DNA of 64,000 nt from assembly GCF_002750855.1 (NCBI RefSeq), contig NZ_NWUC01000001.1:744001-808000 (forward strand), written 5' to 3'. The stretch comes from Neopararhizobium haloflavum (GTDB taxonomy: Bacteria > Pseudomonadota > Alphaproteobacteria > Rhizobiales > Rhizobiaceae). Shown in pieces: positions 53,405 through 61,386 of the stretch. The notes beneath the pieces were generated by a model. It was not told the DNA's origin. It did no database searches and was given only the letters and a program-made list of their open reading frames with translations. The position numbers and the translations under genes are program-made. The first letter of the stretch is position 1. The number at the start of each line of letters is the position of its first letter.

Positions 53405-53617
53405 ATGATGGCTAAGCGAACCATGACGCTAAACCTCACCGACGCCGAGATGCGGGTTCTGGACGACTTGTCGCTCCGGAAGGACATCACCAAGACCGCC
53501 GTGCTCCGGCAGGCCCTGCGCCTTTATCAGACGATCGAGGCGCGTGTCGAAAAGGGCGAAAAGCTCCTGTTCGAAAATGAGGCCACAAAGGAAAAGGCGG
53601 AGCTGATGCTCCTATGA
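53405..53617 (+). CDS. ribbon-helix-helix protein, antitoxin- or regulator-like
   Basis: 70 residues: 'RTMTLNLTDAEMRVLDDLSL', 'TKTAVLRQALRLYQTIEARV', a short CopG-like ribbon-helix-helix with a charged helical tail ('KGEKLLFENEATKEKAELML'). It starts after GGAGG and overlaps the GNAT gene by four bases. RHH-GNAT pairs are a known toxin-antitoxin layout; it could also repress the divergent CBASS promoter. Confidence 0.75.
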   Translation: MMAKRTMTLNLTDAEMRVLDDLSLRKDITKTAVLRQALRLYQTIEARVEKGEKLLFENEATKEKAELMLL

Positions 53618-54228
53618 CGGCCGACGTTTCGACGATCTACCTTCTCGATGTCGCGACCGGAAATAGCGTCGAGGCCGAATTGCGCGATGCGATCGAGCAG
53701 GCGCAGATCGATGATTGGCAAACGAAATGGCAGCCTGCCCTGCTTGGCATATTGCAGGACCTCGCGCGCAATGGCGTACCTATGTCGCAGTGGCCGCAAA
53801 GTTGGCACTGGAACTGGGCACAGAAGACAGCGCGCGTACAGGGCCTGCTGGCGTTTAGGGGCTTCAGCGTCGTCGCACAGGGTGAGACGCAGGGGCTCGT
53901 CCAGGTCGACCTCACGAAAGCGGGCCGAGAGCCTAATCAGGTCCGGAAGCCGCTTGTCTATATCGACTATCTCGAGGTCGCTCCATGGAATCGGCCGGAG
54001 TTCGGCGCGGCGCCTCGATTGCGTGGTGTCGGAACGGCGCTGCTTACCGCAGCCGTCGCCTTGAGTGATGACGAGGGCTTCAAGGGTCGCCTCGGGCTCC
54101 ATTCGCTGCCACAGGCCGATGACTTCTACCGAAAGATCGGAATGACCGACCTAGGACCGGATTCTGCATATCAGAACCTCAGATATTTCGAGATGACTGC
54201 CGAGCAGGCTCGCGCGTTTCTCGAATAG
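53614..54228 (+). CDS. GNAT-family N-acetyltransferase
   Basis: 204 residues. Acetyl-CoA motif A is 'RLRGVGTALLTAAVAL' (near residue 140) preceded by 'YIDYLEVAPWN', and motif B-like 'GRLGLHSLPQADDFYRKIGM' follows. The N-terminal about 60 residues are helical and unlike small GNATs. It is coupled to the RHH gene by ATGA and 10 bases before the Xre gene. Either a toxin acting on aminoacyl-tRNA or a protein modifier inside a defence-linked operon. Confidence 0.78.
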   Translation: MTADVSTIYLLDVATGNSVEAELRDAIEQAQIDDWQTKWQPALLGILQDLARNGVPMSQWPQSWHWNWAQKTARVQGLLAFRGFSVVAQGETQGLVQVDLTKAGREPNQVRKPLVYIDYLEVAPWNRPEFGAAPRLRGVGTALLTAAVALSDDEGFKGRLGLHSLPQADDFYRKIGMTDLGPDSAYQNLRYFEMTAEQARAFLE

Positions 54229-54238
54229 GAGCCAAACA

Positions 54239-54739
54239 ATGAAACTCGGACGGAGCAAGGAATGGTGGATGGCTCGGGCGCGCCGCGAAGGTGACGCCGT
54301 TATCGGCGCTGGTCTTCTCGCGCTTGATCCGAAGCCAGATGAACGGCCTGCCCCATCGCATTCAGCGGCCGGCGAGGACACGCGGATCGCCTTCGGCAAA
54401 TTTGTGAAACTCATGCGCCGCAGACGGGGTTTCTCAATGGAGGAGCTCGCGCAAACCGCGGATCTGGACGCTAGCGAACTGTTGGTGATCGAGGATGATG
54501 TCCATTACGTTCCCGAGCCGCGGACAGTGTTCAAGCTTGCGCAGACTTTCGAGGTGTCACAACGACGTCTCATGCAGCTTGCGGGTTTGGTCGTGGCGAA
54601 CGATGCTGACTTTCGACAGGAAGCGGTTCGATTCGCTGCGCGCTCCGAGGCTGTCCATAAGCTGACGCCCGAGGAGAATTCTGCACTTGAAGCGTTTGTT
54701 GCCATCCTGAGCGAACAGGAGCCCAAGCGAGTGAAGTGA
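54239..54739 (+). CDS. Xre-family regulator, CapH-like
   Basis: 166 residues. A basic N-terminus is followed by a helix-turn-helix ('FGKFVKLMRRRRGFSMEELA', 'TADLDASELLVIEDD') and a helical C-terminus ('VRFAARSEAVHKLTPEENSA'). It overlaps the ImmA/IrrE peptidase gene by four bases. Xre plus metallopeptidase pairs act as damage-responsive switches; CapH/CapP is the known version that controls CBASS (established knowledge). Confidence 0.8.
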   Translation: MKLGRSKEWWMARARREGDAVIGAGLLALDPKPDERPAPSHSAAGEDTRIAFGKFVKLMRRRRGFSMEELAQTADLDASELLVIEDDVHYVPEPRTVFKLAQTFEVSQRRLMQLAGLVVANDADFRQEAVRFAARSEAVHKLTPEENSALEAFVAILSEQEPKRVK

Positions 54740-55674
54740 AGAACGTCAACCTCGGACATCGCACGATCGTCGATATCGACGGCCAGGTTGCTAAGGTCCT
54801 GAAGGGTCTCGGCAATCTGGAGCCGCCGCTTGATCTGCGCGTGGTCCGTGAACTCCTCAAGCTCGACCGAGGCTACTACAGCACGACTGACGACCGCCTG
54901 TTGCGAGAGACGTTCTCGCGGATGAAGGTTGCGGGCAAGCAGGTTCTGCTGCGACCAACACTTCTCCGAGATGCCGTTCGATCACTCAGCCTTAAGGCCC
55001 TTTACCTGCCGGATCAGAAGCGGATTTTGCTCGATAAGAACCTGCCTCCGATCAAACATCGTTGGAACGAAGCGCACGAGATCGGGCACGATCTGATCCC
55101 TTGGCACGCTGATATGATGCTCGGCGACACTGAGCATACGTTGACGCCAGTATGCCACGAGTTGATCGAAGCGGAGGCCAACTACGCTGCCGGACGTATC
55201 CTGTTCCTCGGCGATCGCTTTGCCGCCGAGGCAACGTCATCCTCGCCGAATTTCGATCTTGTCCGGGGCCTGAGTAAGAGGTTCGGCAACACCATGACGT
55301 CAACGCTTTGGCGCTTCGTTGAGCAGGCGCATGCCGGCCGGCCTATGGTGGCTCTGGTCACCGGTCATCCGCATCCAACGCGCAGAAAGCCTGGCTTCGA
55401 TCCCTCCAATCCCTGTCGTTACTGTGTGGAATCCCCACCATTCCGTGAGCGGTTCGGGATGACCCGAGAGGTCGATCTGTTCTCGGCCATTGCCGGCTAT
55501 TGCGGGGCTCAGGGTGGAGGTGTGTTGGGTCAATGCGAGTTGGTTCTGTCAGATCTGAACGGCGACCCACACCTGTTCGACTTCGAGACTTTCTTTAACA
55601 GCCACGAGGCCTTGACGCTGGGCGTGTGGCTGAAGCCGCACGTAAGAACGGCACCTGTCTCGATTTTCCGGTGA
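54736..55674 (+). CDS. ImmA/IrrE-type metallopeptidase, CapP-like
   Basis: 312 residues. Zinc motif 'NEAHEIGHDL' (His114, Glu115, His118) with a later Glu in 'ELIEAEANYAAGRILFLGDR'. The C-terminal about 130 residues contain 'NPCRYCVESPPF' and may sense a signal. It would cleave the partner Xre repressor and so derepress target genes. The divergent type III CBASS makes CapP the closest known analogue (inference). Confidence 0.85.
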   Translation: MKNVNLGHRTIVDIDGQVAKVLKGLGNLEPPLDLRVVRELLKLDRGYYSTTDDRLLRETFSRMKVAGKQVLLRPTLLRDAVRSLSLKALYLPDQKRILLDKNLPPIKHRWNEAHEIGHDLIPWHADMMLGDTEHTLTPVCHELIEAEANYAAGRILFLGDRFAAEATSSSPNFDLVRGLSKRFGNTMTSTLWRFVEQAHAGRPMVALVTGHPHPTRRKPGFDPSNPCRYCVESPPFRERFGMTREVDLFSAIAGYCGAQGGGVLGQCELVLSDLNGDPHLFDFETFFNSHEALTLGVWLKPHVRTAPVSIFR

Positions 55675-55721
55675 CGAAACGATATCGCTCTCTTTCGATT
55701 CATTGTTGAGCAGGAGTGGCC

Positions 55722-56882
55722 ATGCCGAAGAACATCGTCATACTGCTCGATGGAACATCGAATGAAATCTCGGCTGACCGAAGCAATATTCTGCGGCTGT
55801 ACGGAACCCTTGAGAAGAGCGGTCGTCAACTCGTCTATTATGATCCTGGAGTGGGGACCTTTGGAGCCGAGAACGCATGGCTGCGATTTTGGAGAAAGGC
55901 CGTCGAGATCCTGGGTCTGGCCACCGGATGGGGCCTCGATCACAACGTCAAGGAGGCTTACCGGTTTCTGGTAGAGAATTACGATGATGGGCGAAGCGGA
56001 GACGGGGAGACAGGATCCCGCGACAACGTCTACCTGTTTGGCTTCAGCAGGGGCGCCTATACCGCACGCGTGCTGGCAGGGTTCATCCACGCGGTCGGTC
56101 TGATCGAGAAGCGAAATCTGAATCTGCTCGACTACGCCTATCGCGCCTACAAGGGCATCGGAGAGAATGGCGAAGACAAATTTGGTGAAGTCAGGCTTTA
56201 CGAACGCATCCTCGCCCCTGATCGTCCGCCCATACGCCTTCTAGGCCTTTTCGACACTGTCGCTTCCGTCATCGAGCACGGCCGCTATGGACCCCGTTTG
56301 CGATCCCACGCCTATACCAAGCGCAACTGGAGCGTCGAAAGTGTGCGCCACGCCGTTGCGATCGACGAGCGACGTACGATGTTTCGGCCGCAGCTGTGGC
56401 CGGAAGATCAGGAGTATTGGGGCAACCCCTTCAATAAAACCGCCGCCAAACCGCAGGACGCCCGCGAAGCGTGGTTTGCCGGTGTCCACGGTGATGTCGG
56501 TGGCGGTTATCCCGAGGCGGAAAGCGGTCTGGCCAAAGTGGCGCTGGAATGGATGGTCGAGCAGACTCGCCCCCTGGGACTGTTCTACCGAACCCAAGCC
56601 GTCAACGAGCTCGTTTTGGGCCAAAACCCCGACAAGCCGTACATAGCTCCCGATCCACACGCCAAACCGCATGATTCGATGAGTTGGGGTTGGAGTGTAT
56701 TGGAGTTCCTTCCGCAATGGCGACGTAGGCTCGAGGACGGTTCCAAAGGTAGCAGACTGACTATTCCCCTGTTTGCCCGTCGCAAGATTCCGGCCGGCGC
56801 GCGTATTCATCAATCGGTGGCTGATCGCGTCAACGGCGGTGATCATTCACCAAACATGCCAGCGGATTATCTGATAGAGTAG
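55722..56882 (+). CDS. DUF2235 alpha/beta-hydrolase-like protein
   Basis: 386 residues: 'KNIVILLDGTSNEISADRSN' with the oxyanion-side Asp, nucleophile elbow 'VYLFGFSRGAYTARVLAGFI' (GxSxG) and 'WFAGVHGDVGGGYPE'. DUF2235 covers Tle1-type lipases and other hydrolases. It is alone on its transcript within a defence island, without type VI genes nearby, so a defence role is possible but unproven. The ATG after CAGGAG at 55722 is preferred to the GTG six bases upstream. Confidence 0.85.
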   Translation: MPKNIVILLDGTSNEISADRSNILRLYGTLEKSGRQLVYYDPGVGTFGAENAWLRFWRKAVEILGLATGWGLDHNVKEAYRFLVENYDDGRSGDGETGSRDNVYLFGFSRGAYTARVLAGFIHAVGLIEKRNLNLLDYAYRAYKGIGENGEDKFGEVRLYERILAPDRPPIRLLGLFDTVASVIEHGRYGPRLRSHAYTKRNWSVESVRHAVAIDERRTMFRPQLWPEDQEYWGNPFNKTAAKPQDAREAWFAGVHGDVGGGYPEAESGLAKVALEWMVEQTRPLGLFYRTQAVNELVLGQNPDKPYIAPDPHAKPHDSMSWGWSVLEFLPQWRRRLEDGSKGSRLTIPLFARRKIPAGARIHQSVADRVNGGDHSPNMPADYLIE

Positions 56883-56969
56883 CGACGAACAGCAGGTTGG
56901 ACCTGCAGGTAACCGCGGCCCATCTTTTCCGGCGATTTTGCCATCCCTGGACGCTACGAAGATCCAGCA

Positions 56970-58361
56970 ATGTTTTTACGCAGATTGACACTGACCAACA
57001 TCCGCTCAATCGGTTCGCTCTCGATTCATTTTGAAGAGCAATCTGGTAAGTCACGTCCATGGACGTTCTTGCTCGGCGAGAATGGCTCGGGCAAGAGCAC
57101 TGTCCTGCGTACCATCGCATTGGCGTTGGCAGGAAGCGAGGCCTTACCAGAAATCTTGGGCGATCTTGATTGGTGGATCCGGGAAGGACACGATAGCGCT
57201 AGCATCGAGTTGGTACTTGCCACTGCGAACGATGATCTGCGGCGGGTCGAGTTGAAATTCGTGCGTGGGAGCGGCACGTTGCGGTTTCTCACCGACAATC
57301 AGAATACCTTGCGCGAGTTGGATGACGCACTTCGGCACGCAGCGAGAAACTACTTTGTCGTCGGCTACGGCGTGAATCGCCGCGTGACGCTTGACAGTCA
57401 AAGCATCGCACCAACCAGTTCCGCGTACAGAACTAGTCGGTCTCAAAACGTCGCGACCCTGTTCTCCTCGAACTCGGCGCTTGTTTCGCTTGAGCAATGG
57501 GCGATCGACCTCGACTACCGACGCGGCGACAAGGGATTAGACCTTGTTCGCAGTGCCCTGAACAAGCTGCTTCCTGACGTCAAATTTGCCGGCGTTGACA
57601 AGGAGCATAGGCGGTTGAGGTTCAAGACACCGGATGGCACCTTGCCACTCGAACTCCTGAGTGATGGATACCAAGCCATGGCCGCTTGGTGCGGAGATTT
57701 GCTATTCCGCGTCACCGAGACATTCAAGAATTACAAGGACCCACTCAACACCCGAGGGCTACTGCTGATCGATGAACTGGATCTGCATCTCCATCCAGTC
57801 TGGCAAAGGCAGCTTGTGTCCTTTTTGCGAGCTACGTTGCCACGGTTCCAGATTATCGCGACAACACATTCACCTCTGACCGTTCACCAGGCCGGCACCG
57901 AGGAACTGTTTGTATTGAAGCGGGGAGCATCGCCGGACGCCGGAGTGATTGTCGAGAAATTCGCTGGCGCACCTAATAAGCTCACACTCAGTCAACTGAT
58001 CCAAAGCCCAATATTCGGTCTCGACACGCTCGACTCGCCCCAAGTAGCCGAAGTTCGCCGAAATCTAAGGGCGCTGAAAGGCCTTCCCGTAAGTGACCAG
58101 AAGGGGAGGGCTGCGACCGTCAAGCCCGCTTCCACCACAGCTGGCCGTGCCCGGCAGATTCGAGCGCTGGAGGCGAAGCTGGAAGGCGTCCCTGACCGGG
58201 ATCGTGTCCCTGCCTACCTGAGGCCTACCAATCTCTTGCTCGAACGGATCGCCCAGGAACTGCAGGGAAAGCAAAGTAGTGGTGCGGGGGCCTCGGTCCA
58301 AAAAGCTGTAAAGGCTGTGGCCCGAACGAAGGCTCAGCCCTCGACCGGCAAGCTGAAATGA
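56970..58361 (+). CDS. ptuA: Septu ATPase PtuA
   Basis: 463 residues of an ABC/SMC-type ATPase: 'RRLTLTNIRSIGSLSI', Walker A 'LLGENGSGKSTV' (33-43), signature-like 'LELLSDGYQAMAAW', Walker B 'LLLIDELDLHLHPVWQ' and His loop 'QIIATTHSPLTV'. The next gene is an HNH nuclease with an ATGA overlap, the PtuA-PtuB layout of Septu. PtuA forms a hexamer that holds PtuB and releases it on phage signals. Confidence 0.9.
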   Translation: MFLRRLTLTNIRSIGSLSIHFEEQSGKSRPWTFLLGENGSGKSTVLRTIALALAGSEALPEILGDLDWWIREGHDSASIELVLATANDDLRRVELKFVRGSGTLRFLTDNQNTLRELDDALRHAARNYFVVGYGVNRRVTLDSQSIAPTSSAYRTSRSQNVATLFSSNSALVSLEQWAIDLDYRRGDKGLDLVRSALNKLLPDVKFAGVDKEHRRLRFKTPDGTLPLELLSDGYQAMAAWCGDLLFRVTETFKNYKDPLNTRGLLLIDELDLHLHPVWQRQLVSFLRATLPRFQIIATTHSPLTVHQAGTEELFVLKRGASPDAGVIVEKFAGAPNKLTLSQLIQSPIFGLDTLDSPQVAEVRRNLRALKGLPVSDQKGRAATVKPASTTAGRARQIRALEAKLEGVPDRDRVPAYLRPTNLLLERIAQELQGKQSSGAGASVQKAVKAVARTKAQPSTGKLK

Positions 58362-59203
58362 TACGGCTGATCCGGAAGCGCCAGGCCTCCGCATTCCCAA
58401 ATGATTTCCGAGGCGAGAGGCTGAAGGAAAAGCATCTCGATTTGGTAGCGCGCTACTACACGAGCATAGAAAGCGGCAAGCCGATCGCATTTGCCTCTGG
58501 CAAATGGAAATCAGCCAAAACCAAGGTCCGTGCCGACAGTGCGAAGAAATGCGCGTACTGTGAAGCCTCGACTTCCGTTGTTGCGCATGGTGACGTCGAG
58601 CATTTTAGACCAAAGTCGCTCTATTGGTGGCTAGCTTATGACTTCGACAACTATCTTTTCTCGTGCCAAATTTGCAATCAGATCTACAAAAAGGACTTCT
58701 TTCCCGTAACGCCTGAAAACCAGCGCTTGCCGGCCCCAGTGATGCCCGCGGCCAGACCCGTGAATCTCGCTGATCTTGCAGCTTTGTCTGAGGCGCTCGC
58801 GATCGACGGCTCTCTGTCCGATGACGGCGTAGTCAGACAAAGATGGGCAGCGGAGGACGCCAATCTGGTACATCCCTACCTTGAAGATCCGACAACAATT
58901 TTTGACTATGAGGCAGACGATAGCAACGCAGAGGTGTGGGTCCGCCCTGGGGGGCATCCCAAATCGGCTCGCGCCTATGCCGCTGCCGAGAGTTATCTCG
59001 GGCTTAATCGTGAAGAGCTACGAAGGGATCGATATCATCACTACAGTCTTCTCGCGATTATGAAGCTTGCAATGCTGGAGACGGAAATCTCGCAGAACAC
59101 CCATATCCGCATCCTCAAGGAATTCGAACGATTGGCAGACGTGCGGGCACCGTATGCCGGAATGAACCGGTTCTTTCTAAGGATGTGGGATATTATGGGC
59201 TAG
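58358..59203 (+). CDS. ptuB: Septu HNH nuclease PtuB
   Basis: 281 residues with a Cys-Cys-framed HNH core: 'KCAYCEAS' (C65, C68), 'HGDVEHFRPKS' (Asp79-x-Glu81-His82) and 'LFSCQICNQIYKKDFFP' (C103, C106, N107). This zinc-stabilised HNH form is that of PtuB. It overlaps ptuA by four bases, completing the two-gene system. The C-terminal half is helical. Confidence 0.9.
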   Translation: MIRLIRKRQASAFPNDFRGERLKEKHLDLVARYYTSIESGKPIAFASGKWKSAKTKVRADSAKKCAYCEASTSVVAHGDVEHFRPKSLYWWLAYDFDNYLFSCQICNQIYKKDFFPVTPENQRLPAPVMPAARPVNLADLAALSEALAIDGSLSDDGVVRQRWAAEDANLVHPYLEDPTTIFDYEADDSNAEVWVRPGGHPKSARAYAAAESYLGLNREELRRDRYHHYSLLAIMKLAMLETEISQNTHIRILKEFERLADVRAPYAGMNRFFLRMWDIMG

Positions 59204-59460
59204 CTCACGATTAAATGAGAAGCCTTCGAGGTTTTTCGAGGATGCTGCAGGGAATTAGTGCAGTTGATCTGAAAGCCAGAGGGATTTTACATTGTTTTTC
59301 CATGTTTTGTGCTTCGTCTTTGCCTAGAAAGCAATATGAATTTGAATGACTGCTTGGTCACAGGGTATCCCAAAATCGGACAGTCCGCTTCTGATGCGGT
59401 GGACGGCTCTCCTCCCATCCTGCGGTATGGTCGCAGGATCAGAGCTGGAGAAGTGCTACG

Positions 59461-60483
59461 ATGGGAATCATTGCGACGATCGGTTTGGATATTGCGAAGT
59501 CCGTGTTTCAGGTTCACGCAGTGGATGCGGCCGGCGAGGTTGTGGTTCGTCGGAAGCTGACGCGAGGGCGTGTCCTCGCCTTCTTCGCGGGCCTGCCACG
59601 ATGCCTGGTCGGGATCGAGGCCTGCAGCTCCTCGCACTTTTGGGCTCGGGAGCTTACCGCACTTGGACATGATGTGCGGCTGCTGCCAGCTCAGTATGTG
59701 AAGCCCTACCTGAAGCGACAGAAGAACGATGCGGCTGACGCAGAAGCGATCTGCGAGGCCGTGACCCGACCGGCCATGCGCTTCGTGCCGGTGAAGTCGC
59801 CCGAACAGCAGAGCGTGATGATGCTGCACCGGGTCCGGTTGATGCTCAACCGCCAGCGCACTCAGATATCGAATGCTTTGCGATCCCACTTGTCTGAGTT
59901 CGGAGTCGTGGCGCCGATCGGGCGGAATGGAATTGAGCAACTGCTCGTGGTCATCAACGACGAGAACGATACCCGGATACCGGCTGACGCACGGCTTTGC
60001 CTGCGCATGCCGGAGGCCCAGCTCAAGGTCGTGAAGGAACAGATTCTCGAGAACGATCGCCGGGTCCGGGCGAGTGCGCGAGAGACCGAGTTGGGTCGCA
60101 GGTTGATGGAAATCCCGGGCGTCGGCCCGCTGTTGGCGAGTGCGTTCGTTGCGACCGTTGCCGATCCGCACGCATTCAAGTCGGGGCGATGCCTCTCGGC
60201 TTGGATCGGACTTGTTCCCAAGCAGAACTCGAGCGGCGGCAAGGAGAGGCTCGGCAGTATCTCCAAGGCCGGCAATCGCTACCTGCGACAGCTGCTCGTG
60301 GTCGGAGCGATGGCGGTCATCCGCTATGCCGAGCGACATGGAACCAGGCGGCCATGGCTCGTGCAACTCATAGCACGACGAACGACCAAGGTGGCAGCCG
60401 TGGCACTCGCCAATAAGACCGCCCGGATGGTCTGGGCATTGATGACAGGTGGCGAGCGCTACAGGGAGCCGACCATCACATAG
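59461..60483 (+). CDS. IS110-family transposase (DEDD recombinase)
   Basis: 340 residues. The RuvC-like N-terminal half has 'IGLDIAKSVFQVHAVD', 'CLVGIEACSSSHFWA' and 'KRQKNDAADAEAICEA' (DEDD residues). The C-terminal half has 'LMEIPGVGPLLASAFVATV' and 'WIGLVPKQNSSGGKERLGSI' with the conserved Ser. It appears complete and possibly active. It recombines DNA guided, in relatives, by a bridge RNA. Confidence 0.94.
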   Translation: MGIIATIGLDIAKSVFQVHAVDAAGEVVVRRKLTRGRVLAFFAGLPRCLVGIEACSSSHFWARELTALGHDVRLLPAQYVKPYLKRQKNDAADAEAICEAVTRPAMRFVPVKSPEQQSVMMLHRVRLMLNRQRTQISNALRSHLSEFGVVAPIGRNGIEQLLVVINDENDTRIPADARLCLRMPEAQLKVVKEQILENDRRVRASARETELGRRLMEIPGVGPLLASAFVATVADPHAFKSGRCLSAWIGLVPKQNSSGGKERLGSISKAGNRYLRQLLVVGAMAVIRYAERHGTRRPWLVQLIARRTTKVAAVALANKTARMVWALMTGGERYREPTIT

Positions 60484-60732
60484 AACGAGATAAGGCGAGC
60501 GATCGCCGACGAGGTTGGAAAGGGCGGACAGGAGCTAATGCACAAAGCCGGTTGATACCGCCGGATCAGGAGAACCCACTGGGGCCGTGCACCTCGAGTG
60601 CGAGCTTACGATCGGGACCTGAGACGCGCGAATGGCATTATGGCCAGCGGCACATGAAAGGCCGCACCTACAGGTCGGATACATGGTCGCACCAACCAGC
60701 ACCTGCAAAAGCGAAAGAAACCCCTTGCCAAC
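60484..60732 (+). ncRNA. candidate bridge-RNA region of the IS
   Basis: About 250 bases without a gene between transposase stop and right inverted repeat. In IS1111-group elements the bridge RNA is encoded on this side (established for IS110 relatives such as IS621, where it lies on the other end). No structure can be asserted by eye. Confidence 0.35.
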
Positions 60733-60745
60733 GGAGAGCCGTCCA

Positions 60746-60953
60746 TACACGGCCCCAAGCTGACGCGTTGGAGCGCGCGGTAGCACAGCCGCTCTCATCC
60801 AGTTTTGAAAGCGCAACAGTGGGCCGACTTTTTCACTCGGCCATTGCTGCCCTCACAGCGAATTTGCAGAACTCCCTGTACACTACCTCTCGATAGCCTG
60901 CTTGCGACGATCTGGTTCTCGACTTCATTGAGTGGCGGGACTACGATTTCTTG
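60746..60953 (+). other. short gene-free stretch between IS and copper operon
   Basis: Contains a hairpin GGCCGA-N9-TCGGCC (60822-60842) with a T-rich loop and the likely promoter region of the copper genes. No recognised operator could be identified. Confidence 0.4.
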
Positions 60954-61292
60954 ATGGCCAAGCTCGTCCGCCTACTGGCAGTCGTGTTTCTCGCGGTTTT
61001 CGTCGCGAGCACGGCGGCGCATGCGGCCGCTGCCACCGACATGTCCATGAAGATGTCGATGGCCGCCGCGAATGACGGCGGCTTGGCCGATTGCCAGGAC
61101 TGTCCCGGCGACGAAGCTCAGGCATCGATGTGCGACCAGTTCTGCGCGACCACACTGGTCGCGATCTGCCCGCCTAGTGCGGCCGAGCTTCGACATGTTG
61201 CGGGCATTGTTTCTTCACCGCCCGCGGAACCGTCGGATGGCCATACGGGACCACCTGAGCCTGATCCTCCCCGAACTGCCTTCATGAGCTGA
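60954..61292 (+). CDS. exported Met/Cys-containing small protein of the copper operon
   Basis: 112 residues: a signal peptide (cleavage near 'AHAAA'), then a Met-rich stretch 'DMSMKMSMAAAND' and four or more cysteines ('CQDCPGD', 'MCDQFC', 'ICPP'), then a Pro-rich tail. Composition suggests a periplasmic copper-binding or redox protein. Similar unnamed genes precede multicopper oxidases. The start is the ATG one codon after a TTG. Confidence 0.65.
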   Translation: MAKLVRLLAVVFLAVFVASTAAHAAAATDMSMKMSMAAANDGGLADCQDCPGDEAQASMCDQFCATTLVAICPPSAAELRHVAGIVSSPPAEPSDGHTGPPEPDPPRTAFMS

Positions 61293-61386
61293 AGCGGTCG
61301 CGACGGCATCCGCCCGTGGCCGCTCGCCATTGATGCGCCCTCTATGGTCGCGCGTCACACAAGGCTATTTCAGGATAGTTGCTCCC

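Larger units (their letters stand above)
59400..60745 (+). mobile_element. IS110-family (IS1111-type) insertion sequence
   Basis: Perfect 13-base inverted repeats TGGACGGCTCTCC (59400-59412) and GGAGAGCCGTCCA (60733-60745) enclose the transposase. Subterminal inverted repeats are the mark of the IS1111 group; true ends should lie a few bases outside. Elements of this group make no classic target duplication, and none was seen. The long non-coding part is on the 3' side. Confidence 0.8.

Noticed and set aside
60822-60842. GGCCGA-N9-TCGGCC hairpin as a terminator or IS end
   Set aside because: It lies outside the IS inverted repeats, its T run is within the loop, and no gene ends close by.
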